From positions 124,001-188,000 of the forward strand of contig SWBL01000031.1 in assembly GCA_024195585.1 (NCBI GenBank): a stretch of 64,000 nt of DNA, given 5' to 3'. Made by a program: the position numbers and the translations under genes. The notes under the pieces are model-generated. The model made no database searches, was not told the origin of the DNA, and saw only the letters and a program-made list of their open reading frames with translations. The stretch comes from Aureobasidium sp. EXF-3400. Its lineage: Eukaryota; Ascomycota; Dothideomycetes; Dothideales; Saccotheciaceae. Shown here in pieces: positions 18,382 through 27,928 of the stretch (position 1 is the stretch's first letter; each line of letters begins with the position of its first letter).

Positions 18382-21138
18382 ATGGCATCAAGACCAGAGC
18401 TCAAAGTAGACGACGAATATGGCTTCATCAAATTCTTCAGAAACCTGTCCGGCACAGACGACGATACAATACGACTCTTTGACAGAAACGATTACTACAC
18501 GGCTCATGGAGACGACGCCAAATTTATTGCACAGAACCAGTACAAGACAACCTCGGTACTCAAACAACTCGGTCGCGATCCTGGACTACCATCCGTCACA
18601 CTCTCACAAACTGTGTTCCGCAACTTTTTACGCGAGGCTCTCTTCCGTCTCGGCAAGCGTATTGAGATTTGGGAATCCACCGGCAAAAACAAATTCACTC
18701 TCGCCAAGCAGGCCTCGCCGGGAAACCTCCAGGATGTTGAAGACGAGCTCGGCAGCAACATGGAAGCTGCACCCATCATCCTGGCTGTCAAGGTTTCTGC
18801 CAAAGCATCCGAAGCACGTAACGTGGGTGTCTGTTTCGCAGACGCGAGCGTGCGTGAGCTTGGTGTGAGCGAGTTTGTCGACAACGACATCTACTCCAAT
18901 TTCGAGAGCTTGATTATTCAGCTGGGCGTTCGAGAGGTACTAGTTCAGTACGATGGACAGAAGAAAGATGGAGAGTTGGCCAAGCTGCGAGCTATTGCAG
19001 ACAATTGTCAATGCGCCGTGTCAGAACGCCCCTCCGCAGACTTCAGCAACAAAGATATCGAGCAGGACTTGAACAGATTGTTGCGTGAGGAACGCACTTC
19101 GACTTTGCCGCAAACCGAGCTGAGACTGGCCATGGGAGCTTCAGCTGCGCTCGTCAAGTATTTGGGTGCCATGTCAGACTCTTCAAACTATGGTCAATAC
19201 CAGTTATACCAACACGATCTCTCGCAATACATGAAGCTGGATGCATCTGCCCTGAAAGCTCTTAACCTCATGCCTGGACCCAAAGATGGATCCAAGACGA
19301 TGAACTTGTATGGCTTGCTCAACCACTGCAAGACACCCATTGGCAGTCGACTGCTCGCACAATGGCTCAAGCAACCTCTGATGAACTTGGAAGAAATCGA
19401 GCGCAGATTGCAACTGGTCGAAGCATTTGTCAACGATACTCAACTCGCCGAATCAATGTCGTCAGATCACCTGCGATCCATCCCTGATTTATATCGACTG
19501 GCCAAAAAGTTCCAACGCAAGAACGCCAATCTAGAGGATGTCATTCGCGTCTATCAAGTCGCTATTCGCATACCCGGTTTCATTGGTACTCTTGAAGCAG
19601 TCATGGACGAACAGTACAAGGATCCACTTGACACAGAATACACCAACAAGTTACGCGAGTGTGCTGACGCTTTGGGTAAATTGCAAGAGATGGTAGAGAC
19701 CACGGTGGATCTCGATGCGCTGGAGAACCATGAATTCATCATCAAGTCTGATTTCGACGAAGGCTTGCGTGTAATCCGGACCAAGCTCGACAAGCTTCGT
19801 TATGGCATGGACAAGGAGCACGGCAGAGTTGGAGATGATCTGGGCCTCGATACGGAGAAGAAGCTCTTCCTTGAAAACCACAAAGTCCATGGCTGGTGCT
19901 TCCGCGTCACAAGAGCAGAAGCTGGCACAATCCGCAACAAGAAGCAGTATCAAGAATGCTCGACACAGAAGAACGGTGTCTACTTCACAACAAGCTCTCT
20001 ACAAGCGATGCGCAGAGAGCATGATCAGCTGTCCGAGAGCTACAACCGCACTCAAAGTGGTTTAGTTCAGGAAGTTGTTGGAGTCGCTGCTTCTTACTGC
20101 CCTGTCGTCGAGAAGCTTGCTGGAATCCTTGCACACATGGATGTGATCGTCTCGTTCGCCCATGTCGCTCTTCATGCGCCTACGCCTTACTGCCGACCGA
20201 AGATGCACCCTCGCGGCACTGGTGATACCATCCTTGTTGAAGCTCGTCATCCTTGCATGGAAGCTCAAGACGAAATCACCTTCATGGCCAACGATGTTAC
20301 CCTCAAGCGTGGGGACTCCGAGTTCTTGGTCATTACAGGGCCCAACATGGGCGGTAAGAGTACGTACATTCGCCAGATTGGTGTCATCGCTCTGATGGCT
20401 CAGATGGGCTGTTTCGTACCTTGCACATCCGCCGAGCTCACCCTGTTTGATTGCATTCTTGCTCGTGTAGGTGCAAGTGACAGTCAACTCAAGGGTGTCT
20501 CCACTTTCATGGCCGAGATGCTGGAAACAGCCAATATTCTCAAATCAGCAACGAAAGAGAGTCTGATCATTATTGATGAATTGGGCAGAGGAACAAGTAC
20601 ATACGACGGTTTCGGTCTGGCTTGGGCGATCAGCGAACACATCATCAAGGAGATTGGTGCCTTCACCCTCTTTGCAACACATTTCCACGAGTTGACTGCA
20701 CTGGTTGACACGTACTCGCAAGTTCAGAATCTGCATGTCGTTGCAGATGTCAGTGACGGTTCATCAGCAGATTCAGCACCCCAAGTGTTGCTCATGTACA
20801 AAGTCGAACCTGGAATCAGTGATCAAAGTTTCGGCATTCACGTTGCTGAGCTCGTCCGCTTCCCCAAGAAGGTCATTTCAATGGCCAAGCGCAAAGCAGA
20901 TGAGTTGGAAGACTTTGCTGGCAAGAATGAAGAGGCAAAGTCAGAGCTCAAGAATGCAAGCAAGGAGGATGTTGCAGAAGGGAACAGACTTCTCAAGGGA
21001 CTGTTGATGAAGTGGAAGCAGGAGACGGAAGGCCAAAGTATGGACAGCAAGGAGCAGGTCAAGAGGCTGAAGACATTGGTCGCGGAGAATGAGCAGTTAA
21101 GGGCTAACAAGTTCTTTGTGGGACTGAGAGGACTGTAA
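18382..21138 (+). CDS. MSH2: DNA mismatch repair protein MSH2
   Basis: An intronless MutS homologue of 918 residues, close to the fungal MSH2 size. It forms the MutS-alpha and MutS-beta heterodimers with MSH6 or MSH3 and binds mismatches in the nucleus. Domain I begins near residue 10 (DDEYGFIKFFRNL). As in all MSH2 proteins the mismatch-wedge Phe-x-Glu of MSH6 is absent. The lever/clamp helices run through the middle. The ATPase carries Walker A GPNMGGKST at 653-661, Walker B IIIDELGRGTST near 728 and the signature ATHFHELT. The C-terminal helix-turn-helix region is DQSFGIHVAELVRFP. The open frame extends upstream only through a TTG, so I start at the first in-frame ATG. It is convergent with paralogue B, with only 70 bp between stop codons. 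Confidence 0.97.
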   Translation: MASRPELKVDDEYGFIKFFRNLSGTDDDTIRLFDRNDYYTAHGDDAKFIAQNQYKTTSVLKQLGRDPGLPSVTLSQTVFRNFLREALFRLGKRIEIWESTGKNKFTLAKQASPGNLQDVEDELGSNMEAAPIILAVKVSAKASEARNVGVCFADASVRELGVSEFVDNDIYSNFESLIIQLGVREVLVQYDGQKKDGELAKLRAIADNCQCAVSERPSADFSNKDIEQDLNRLLREERTSTLPQTELRLAMGASAALVKYLGAMSDSSNYGQYQLYQHDLSQYMKLDASALKALNLMPGPKDGSKTMNLYGLLNHCKTPIGSRLLAQWLKQPLMNLEEIERRLQLVEAFVNDTQLAESMSSDHLRSIPDLYRLAKKFQRKNANLEDVIRVYQVAIRIPGFIGTLEAVMDEQYKDPLDTEYTNKLRECADALGKLQEMVETTVDLDALENHEFIIKSDFDEGLRVIRTKLDKLRYGMDKEHGRVGDDLGLDTEKKLFLENHKVHGWCFRVTRAEAGTIRNKKQYQECSTQKNGVYFTTSSLQAMRREHDQLSESYNRTQSGLVQEVVGVAASYCPVVEKLAGILAHMDVIVSFAHVALHAPTPYCRPKMHPRGTGDTILVEARHPCMEAQDEITFMANDVTLKRGDSEFLVITGPNMGGKSTYIRQIGVIALMAQMGCFVPCTSAELTLFDCILARVGASDSQLKGVSTFMAEMLETANILKSATKESLIIIDELGRGTSTYDGFGLAWAISEHIIKEIGAFTLFATHFHELTALVDTYSQVQNLHVVADVSDGSSADSAPQVLLMYKVEPGISDQSFGIHVAELVRFPKKVISMAKRKADELEDFAGKNEEAKSELKNASKEDVAEGNRLLKGLLMKWKQETEGQSMDSKEQVKRLKTLVAENEQLRANKFFVGLRGL

Positions 21139-21208
21139 TGGGACAGTGTAACAGGCACTCTTCACGGACTCTTATTCTACGTTGCTGCATGATGAGTCGA
21201 TCATAGCT

Positions 21209-21868
21209 TTACCAGTGTAGAAATACATGAATAAACCAATTACATTTCTTATGAAACTTCGCTTTCTCCTGGATCGACGTCCACTTTTTGCCTCCCTTCA
21301 ACCCGCTCCAGTCGCTCTCTACCACCTGAACGCTTACTGAATCACCAGTAGCAGAAGGTGTGGCCGGGAAAACAGAATCAGGGGTACTATCACGACCCTG
21401 CGACAAAGAACCAGGCGAGCCCTCAGAGCTCGGGCAAGGAACAATACACAGTGTACATCTGCATGCACCGAGACTGGCAGTCACGACATGCACCGAGAAG
21501 CCTTGGAGAGCCGTAAAAGGACGTCCACCGGCATGACCCCAACGCTCGACTATGGTGTGACCGGCAAGAGTTGTGGAGTTGAAAGCGGCATAGGTTGCCG
21601 GTGAAGTTGACATTGTGGTCTTGTGGTGTACGTCAGGATTGGGAATGGAAACAAGCAAGCAAGCAGATTGTTGCATACCAAAGAGACGAGAGCCATGGCC
21701 ATTGATGTTGAAAACTTGACTGAGGTCAAGAACGGTGCGCTCGTTGGGTCTACTCATGGTGAGAGGGTAGCGGCCATCGCTGGTGAATGTGCTAAAATCG
21801 ACATCCATGATGGGTAACGACGCATTGACGACAAGCAGGGGATCCAAGACGAAAAGCTGGTTAGCCAT
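21209..21868 (-). CDS. Small GHP/CRCxxC protein, paralogue B, apparently frameshifted
   Basis: This frame is 219 residues long if read unspliced from the ATG at 21868. Its first half (VDFSTFTSDG ... SQVFNINGHGSRLFG) aligns with exon 1 of paralogue A. A homologous intron is recognisable: GTATGC at 21678 to CACAAG at 21620, 59 bp. After it the sequence encodes D-HNVNFTG, matching GHYVNFVN of paralogue A. The downstream GHAGGRPF (residues 111-118) and CRCTLC (136-141) blocks lie one frame away, however. Splicing therefore loses them, while reading through the intron keeps them. Either a 1 bp insertion has damaged the gene, the intron is retained, or another splice is used. The Ser-rich C-terminal tail is unique to this copy. 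It is head-to-head with paralogue C. Confidence 0.5.
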   Translation of the reverse strand: MANQLFVLDPLLVVNASLPIMDVDFSTFTSDGRYPLTMSRPNERTVLDLSQVFNINGHGSRLFGMQQSACLLVSIPNPDVHHKTTMSTSPATYAAFNSTTLAGHTIVERWGHAGGRPFTALQGFSVHVVTASLGACRCTLCIVPCPSSEGSPGSLSQGRDSTPDSVFPATPSATGDSVSVQVVESDWSGLKGGKKWTSIQEKAKFHKKCNWFIHVFLHW

Positions 21869-22085
21869 GTTTGATTTGTCGCTGGCAGAGCAAAGATCAA
21901 AGAGCTTTTTAAGTGTCAAATGTGCGTCCAAACAAGAAGAAACACAGGTCCGGAAGGTTCTCTTTCTCCGTCTTCCATGACTGCGGAACCCTCTGTCTCG
22001 ATATAAGAACTCGTGTACTTACACAATCCCTTCTTCCTCATCTCCCACAACCACACACACCGGGTCATCTACCTCTTCTCTCAAG

Positions 22086-22589
22086 ATGGCAGACAACTCC
22101 CGCACCTCAACTCCCAAGCCAAACCCCAAAGGCATCAACTCAGGACACCAAAACTTCGACCTCAGCGACAACTTCCCAAGCGACGGCGACGAAATCACCT
22201 GGCCTACAAACAAGACCCGCGTCACCGACAAGGAGTTTCTGAGACTGCTCACCACTGCATACAATGCACGTGAGGAGCTTGTCAGTCAGTGGAGTAAGTA
22301 ATTACACGCCCTCTGCGTTGTTGGCCCGAATTTGGAGCTTTGGCTGACCCTTGGCGTAGGTGGCCAACCCATCAACTTCGAAGGCGAGCCTCCTAAGGGA
22401 TATGCTCTGTTCAGACTGTCTGATTTGACTGTTCATGGACATCCCAGCGGTAGACAGTTCAGATCTGTCAAGCTGTTCATCGATCATCTGCACAGCATCA
22501 TGACCGAGACTGTTGGCAGCTGTCGTTGCGCCGTGTGCCGTCCTGATCTGCATGAGAAGACAAACCGTGGGCTCTCCTTGCCTGTTTGA
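22086..22589 (+). CDS. Small GHP/CRCxxC protein, paralogue C (Clr2-like motif)
   Basis: A 145-residue protein. Exons are 22086-22293 and 22360-22589, joined by a 66 bp intron that gives SQWS-GQPINFEG. It has the family layout: FDLSDNFPSDG near residue 24, an INF motif just after the intron, HGHPSGRQFRSVKLFIDHL at 95-113 and CRCAVC at 124-129. The GHPSG-R-F-R-S core is the closest of the three copies to the Clr2-type domain as I remember it. The first 22 residues are Pro/Ser-rich and probably disordered. It lies 217 bp from the start of paralogue B on the other strand, so the two may share a promoter. Function is unknown; metal binding by the CxCxxC cluster and a nuclear role are inferences. 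Confidence 0.75.
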
Positions 22590-22972
22590 TCTCTTCCAAA
22601 GCGTGATAGGATCAGGAAACATTTGCAGGGAAGCATAAGAGATTGGAGGTGGTTTTCTTGTACATCAGCAATGAGAAAGATCAACGAGATCGAATGTGCC
22701 TCGGTGGCCCCTGGCTCTCACTCTCTTCGTCGGTCGTGGTCTCAAAAATACCATATCATAATGCACAGAAGTTTCGCAGCCAGTGTTATGTCCAGCGAAA
22801 GCCTATAGGAGTGTCAGCTCTCTCTGGACTCTACCATACTTCTGTTATCATTGTGCATTTCTATAGTTGCAAACCACAGAGACTTGCAGACGGAGATGCG
22901 GTGATCCGCGGTCACTTCATTGAAATTAACTGGATATCAGTGCAGGACGGACTTTTCATTATTATATTGTCA
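22590..22972. other. Convergent 3' spacer
   Basis: This spacer lies between paralogue C and the AP-1 mu stop codon. Short frames only; I see nothing else. Confidence 0.5.
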
Positions 22973-24475
22973 TCATGATTGCGTGTCCGGTAGACGAACA
23001 GCAATGTCGCCGGATTGTGTAATGTAGCGGACCCATGGCAGGGAAGGGTATTGCAGCTATGGGTTTGAGTCAGTGCTTCGTCATAACAATTCGCAGCTTT
23101 TGCTATTACCTTGGGTTCGATAATCTTGAGATACCTGACGTTAATGCCTGATGTGGTAAAGTATGGAATCTGAAGACGAGTCAGCAGGCGTGAGAAATTA
23201 CAGAATCCACAGAAACATACCTCAAACTTAACGTTGATAGGTCGCTTGCTCTTGCCACGATCACCAACACCACCCATACTACCACCGAAGCCACCCATCA
23301 TACCACCACCCTTCTCATCATCACCACGCACTGACGGCAAACCCAGCTCAGCACGCATCAAGAACTCCTTGCCACCACCAAACTGCTTAATCTTCCAGAC
23401 GATAGCGCTCTGCTCGGGTGCGTAGTGTACCGAACCAATATTCGTTCTGAAGCGTGGTGTATCGGCATCTTCTGGTACGGGAATAGAAATTTCGACATTG
23501 TTTGCAGTAGAGCGGCGTTTGAATTGTGCCTTTGCCTTGAGCATGTACTCGATACGGCTGCCAGAGTGGTTTTCGACAATGCACTCAACCCAGATGAGGG
23601 GCTTGACTTGAGTGTTGAGACGGTAGCTCATAAGCTCGAATTCACCATCCGGAGGGATGAAGCTGATTGTACGGTCATTCTCGAATCGTGATAGACGAAC
23701 ACACTGGTGGAACTTGACATCCTCCATTTCGACAGCCTTGCCTCTTGTTGCGCGACCGGTAGTTTCGAACATGGCTTTGTCGTTGAGGCCTAGACGTAGC
23801 TCGGGCATACCAGACAGATAACACTTCATCTTGATGGCACCAAGAATCTCTGAGCGCAGAACGTTTCCACTAGACGAAACAAGTAGGTTGAGAGATTCGA
23901 CGACATCGAGGAAAACTTCGTTCTTGCGGTAGCGGATACCTTCTGAACGCCACGAAACGGCATTTGTGACGGCGATAGGTGGTCGTGCCTGCACTTCCAG
24001 CTTGTGTGATTCTTGTGTAATGTATTCCTGCAGGATTTTGCTTTCCGTCGTTTGGGGGTGACCAAAGTCCATCATTTCATCGAGCAATTCGTAGATGACG
24101 ACGAAGTTGTCACGAATACTCTCCTCTTCCAGCTCTTTGAAGTATTCGGTAAAGACCTCGACGATCTTGTGAAGGAATAGGAGAATCTCGGCGGCATTGG
24201 AGTTGCGCTTCGTGAGAGCGAGGAGGTAGAGGTTGTTGTGACGGATGTAGAGGTAGTTGATGCCTTCATCGCTGAAGCAGGGAGGTACGGCCGAGCTCTC
24301 TTCTTCGGCTTCAGAAAGGAGAACGGGAAACTTGTCGACGGCGCTCATAGGGATATCACCACGGTAGTTGCGGGCCAGAAGGGTCTGTCGTTCTGTCAGG
24401 ATGCGCATGTAGCAGAAGCTGTCTGGTCATGGATACCTTGCCCTTGAGGTCGAGGAAGAAGAGGGCCGAAGCCAT
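22973..24475 (-). CDS. APM1: AP-1 clathrin adaptor complex, mu subunit
   Basis: The medium subunit of the trans-Golgi/endosome clathrin adaptor, 448 residues. Exons are 24475-24437, 24384-23221, 23169-23110 and 23056-22973, with 52, 51 and 53 bp introns. Every junction restores a conserved block: DLKGK-TLLARNYRGDIPMSAV, INVKFE-IPYFTTSGINVRYLKI and IEPK-LQYPSLPWVRYITQSGD. The N-terminal longin-type domain (1-140) is followed by the mu homology domain (from about 165, SWRSEGIRYRKNEVFLDVVE), which binds YxxPhi cargo signals. A Gly/Met-rich insert (GGGMMGGFGGSMGGVGDRG) between MHD strands is low-complexity and would be a surface loop. The MSAVDKFP and IPYFTTSGI blocks favour AP-1 over AP-2. This is a housekeeping gene, and confidence in the family is high. 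Confidence 0.95.
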
Positions 24476-25201
24476 GGTGTCGAAAGGGCGCTGTCGGTCG
24501 GTATCTGAGTATTATTCCGTTTGGTATGAGATATCCGGCCTGTCCAAGAGCAGCGACTTCCTCTTTGGCGTGCGACGACTCCTGATTAATTGTTGTTGCT
24601 ATCGATGACAGTCCAGCTGAGCGTCGTGCCTGCTGCTTGTTGCTTGTCCCCTTCCCCACACTCTGCTCGAGCCAGCCCACTTTCCGGGCTAATTTCGGCA
24701 GTGACGATTGATAAAACTTCTGTCGTGCTTGCCAAATCTTCCCTTTCTTTCTTCCAACGCAGCCTTTTAGACAGTTCTTGCCGGCATCTGGTGCAGACTC
24801 CACGTTATGTGCGAGCCTGTGCTGTATTTCAATTGCTGGTTTGCGATCAGGTCGATGCGGAGACGGACAAGTGGTTCTATAAGAACTGGCTACGCATAAT
24901 ATCTGTTGTGTAGGCGGTGTCAGAAGATCCCGACATCTCTAGCCATATTAAGTATTTTGAAATCTCAATCATTCATCACACTGCAAATTTCTCAAAAGTG
25001 ACACAATACTGCTGTTCATTCTTTGCTCTCTATTCGTCTCAAAACTGACATGTGCGCTGATCAGTTTCTGCATAGCTGGAGACCAAGTCATCTCAGAGTG
25101 AAGACTGCTTCGTGCCATGCTTAGAGAAACCTTGTTGCGAAAGAACGATGGGAGTCAAGCTTCTCGTGCCAGCTCAAACTGCCTTGCTCGAGACGTCAAG
25201 T
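24476..25201. other. Intergenic, AP-1 mu promoter side
   Basis: No gene supported. A 135-codon minus-strand frame at 24396-24803 overlaps the AP-1 mu start and has no domain-like features. The right end holds the 3' flank of the next gene. Confidence 0.5.
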
Positions 25202-25615
25202 TCAGTCATCGATAGTGACAAAATCAATCTTGGGCGTCTTCAACTTGCTAGCAGCATCATACATGTCCTCCGCAAGTTGGAACATGACCTCCTGCTGCAC
25301 AACACCAAACTCGCCCACCGTATCTCTAGCCACATCCTCCACAAGCTCAGCAGCCGACCACACAAGCGCAGTCTTGGTGCCATTCTTCCATCTGGCAAGT
25401 CTGGCTTCCTCGGCGAGAACCAATTCTTGTCCTTCTTTGTCTTCGAGTTGGAACTCGAGGTCTGCTTCTTCCAGTTCGAGGACGGCGGCAAAGGCGGAGG
25501 TGAGGTGGATGATTAGGTGGTGTTGCTCGGCGTAGAAGAGACGGACGTAGGAGTGGATGAAGATGCCAATGAGGCGGCGTTCTTTGTCTGTGTTGTGGTC
25601 GCTTGAGGAAGGCAT
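25202..25615 (-). CDS. Conserved-looking hypothetical protein, acidic helical
   Basis: A 137-residue protein starting at the ATG at 25615 (MPSSSDHNTDKERRLIG). It is predicted to be mostly helical, with one amphipathic region (IGIFIHSYVRLFYAEQHHLIIHLTSAFAAVLEL) and an acidic stretch (EEADLEFQLEDKEGQE). No signal peptide is visible and no domain is recognised. The frame stays open upstream, but a likely 50 bp intron in the 5' UTR (GTAAGT at 25685 to TTAG at 25636) lies just before the start, which supports the chosen ATG. The gene follows the METTL25-like gene on the same strand. The even codon use and lack of stops over the whole length make a real gene likely. I do not assign a function. Confidence 0.6.
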   Translation of the reverse strand: MPSSSDHNTDKERRLIGIFIHSYVRLFYAEQHHLIIHLTSAFAAVLELEEADLEFQLEDKEGQELVLAEEARLARWKNGTKTALVWSAAELVEDVARDTVGEFGVVQQEVMFQLAEDMYDAASKLKTPKIDFVTIDD

Positions 25616-25955
25616 GGTTTCTGGGTTGCTCTTTCCTAAGTAGGTTCTCAGTATTGCAACGATGTTTCGCTGGCATGCCACTTACGTTCGTGCTGTAGTA
25701 TGTGTTTCGAGAGTATGATTTGATGGGTGTTGACCCGATTCAAAACTAAGCAAGAGGCTGTATTTGGCGATCGTAGGTTGGGAGGGAGGCTGGAGGTGAG
25801 GGCGCGCAACAGATGTTGAGACAACACGCAGTGAGACCTTCAAACCATCCTGGCAATGCGAGTTGAAGAGTCTGGCTGCACTTTGTAACCCAGGCAACAC
25901 AAAGCAAAGCTCTCAAACAAACTTGTTCATAGTTTGGAATTCGAGGTATGTATCT
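25616..25955. other. Promoter/5' UTR spacer with probable UTR intron
   Basis: This stretch holds the 5' region of the hypothetical gene, including a candidate UTR intron at 25636-25685 (GTAAGT...CTTAG), and the 3' flank of the METTL25-like gene. Confidence 0.45.
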
Positions 25956-27326
25956 CTATTGCCTTCCTGCATCATCTGGCTCCTTCTTAGAAGCCACGAT
26001 CATCAGATTCCTCGGACTCTCCTTATAGTCAAAAATCGGCAACACATCTACATCCCTCATGCCAGCTTCTCGTAAGAAGAATAGTCTATCCAAAGCAATG
26101 ACTGATTCGACAACTCTACACAGCAGCACTGATAACGTCCACAAAATTGCCGTCTCTGCCACTCTGTGCTTGTATCCCTCTTCATACTCTACAATCTCCT
26201 GTTCGGTGACATCTTTACCAATCTCCAGCTTCAGAGACGACAAAGCACGAGAAGTATACGCAGTGAAATTCTTCAAGTCACCATTTCTGATTCCCCAGAC
26301 TGGTCGTTGGCTACCCTCTTGAACAAGCTTCTTGTCGTGGAGCAATTTCTCTAGAACAGCACGATACCAATGTTTTCGTGCAAAGATGGAGTCTGGGTTG
26401 TGATTCCAGTTTGTAGGAGCTTGACAACCAGTTATCAAAGCCGAAGTGGAGAGATTGAGTTTGTTTGTGCGCATGAAGGATGAGATCGGGAAGCCTGTAG
26501 GGTTCTCAGTTGAAGCAGGATTGATGTGATTATAGCAGCATCCAACGACTGCAAGGTGGGTTATACAAGGGACCGTGGTGGAGAGACGGATCATATGCTC
26601 AGAGAGCGAGCCGCAGGCGTGGAGTCCAGTGAGCAGACACCTCTCGCCTTGGGCCCATTGCGCTATCTCTGTTCCTAGTTCGTCTGTGCCCGTAACAAAT
26701 TGAGTAAGATGGGTGATATTGTCGTTTTCAACAAGTCCGGCTTGCTGAGCTGCTATCCTTGAACCTTGGATCTGCTTCTCACTGCCGTCAATGGCGAGAA
26801 CTCTCAAGCCACAGACTGCTGCTAATGTCAAGGAAAGATAGCCTTGTCCACTACCGATGTCGACGACACGAGTAATGTTGTAAGTTTTGCAGATGTGGTT
26901 GATGTATCGGGCGCCCGCGCGTACTTCTGCCAACTTCTTCGTGACCATACGCCTGGCTAGAATATCCGGTACTTCAACATGTGGAATGTCTTCAGATAAG
27001 TTCAACTGCTCGCGATCAAGACTCAGGTCGCGTATACGTTCTAGCCATCGTGATAAACTGTCCGGGCGGCCAGGTAGATCTTGACATCTAGCTCCTGGTT
27101 CCTTGCGAAGGCTGTTGATGAGATCCTTTTGTGCGTCTTGAGGGCTGGGTAATGATTCCCACCAGTCCGTCCACTCACTGGGTAACTTCTCCCAAGCATC
27201 GTAGATGAAAGCATCATTGACATGGATGCCTCCTGTAACTTGAACCGAGAGTGGCTCGTGCAGGAAACTTATGACATCCTGCGCATAGTTGTGGATGTCG
27301 GTATAGCCTGATGGTAGGTTGACCAT
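25956..27326 (-). CDS. METTL25/RRNAD1-like methyltransferase
   Basis: An intronless protein of about 456 residues. The SAM-binding motif I is VVDIGSGQGYLSL (residues 154-166), preceded by the family block ARRMVTKKLAEV. A GLHACGSLSEHMIRL motif (234-248) and VVGCCYNHI (260-268) follow; both are hallmarks of the METTL25 family. The C-terminal part (AILWTLSVLLCRVVESVIALDRLFFLREAG) is helical, as in that family. The mammalian proteins are linked to tRNA or rRNA-associated and histidine methylation; the fungal role is unknown, so the substrate should be left open. The open frame begins upstream with TTG, so the ATG at 27326 is chosen. It is in tandem with the small hypothetical gene downstream. Confidence 0.8.
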   Translation of the reverse strand: MVNLPSGYTDIHNYAQDVISFLHEPLSVQVTGGIHVNDAFIYDAWEKLPSEWTDWWESLPSPQDAQKDLINSLRKEPGARCQDLPGRPDSLSRWLERIRDLSLDREQLNLSEDIPHVEVPDILARRMVTKKLAEVRAGARYINHICKTYNITRVVDIGSGQGYLSLTLAAVCGLRVLAIDGSEKQIQGSRIAAQQAGLVENDNITHLTQFVTGTDELGTEIAQWAQGERCLLTGLHACGSLSEHMIRLSTTVPCITHLAVVGCCYNHINPASTENPTGFPISSFMRTNKLNLSTSALITGCQAPTNWNHNPDSIFARKHWYRAVLEKLLHDKKLVQEGSQRPVWGIRNGDLKNFTAYTSRALSSLKLEIGKDVTEQEIVEYEEGYKHRVAETAILWTLSVLLCRVVESVIALDRLFFLREAGMRDVDVLPIFDYKESPRNLMIVASKKEPDDAGRQ

Positions 27327-27928
27327 GTCAAGAGCATGTAGGATGAAGCGACAGCAAACAGAGCCAAACGCTAGGAGCAATGGTAATCAAAACGACCGAA
27401 GAAGCGAAGTCAAGAATATCGGCTCTCCTGAAATAAATGTTGGAAGCTCAGTTGATTGATCGAGGAGTCGAGGCAGAGCGAATGAGCGAATTAGTTGTGT
27501 CCTCCTTCAGCCTGTCAACGCCATCAACCTATGACCTACCTATCAATCATATGAACCTACCTGCAACAAAGAACTTCCTCTGAGCAACACACACGAGAGG
27601 TCAAGTCTATTTGCCTAGAATTTCGTTTTGCCAGAAGGTTCGGCTATAACTGCTGGCCATAATGAAGCACGATCCATAACATCCCACGAGCGGCAACTTT
27701 AGACGCCATCACATCTCTTACATTGTCGAACATGTTCGTCGCTGCTTCACAGAATAACATCATATTTCTACCTGCATATTCAAAACTTGGGAACCGAGAT
27801 CTACCATCACGGGCTTGGAGCGAGAATCACTGCCAGCTTTAAGGTTCGTGAGGCAAAAGCTCTACGAAACCGATATACAGACAAATGCACAACACCATTC
27901 AGCATTAAAATCATCCATTAGAAGCAGC
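27327..27928. other. Intergenic spacer
   Basis: This spacer lies between the METTL25-like start and the stop of the FAD enzyme. It holds the METTL25-like promoter. I see no gene or repeat. Confidence 0.5.

Noticed and set aside
24396..24803. A 135-codon minus-strand frame upstream of AP-1 mu
   Set aside because: It overlaps the first AP-1 mu exon and intron in another frame and has no domain.
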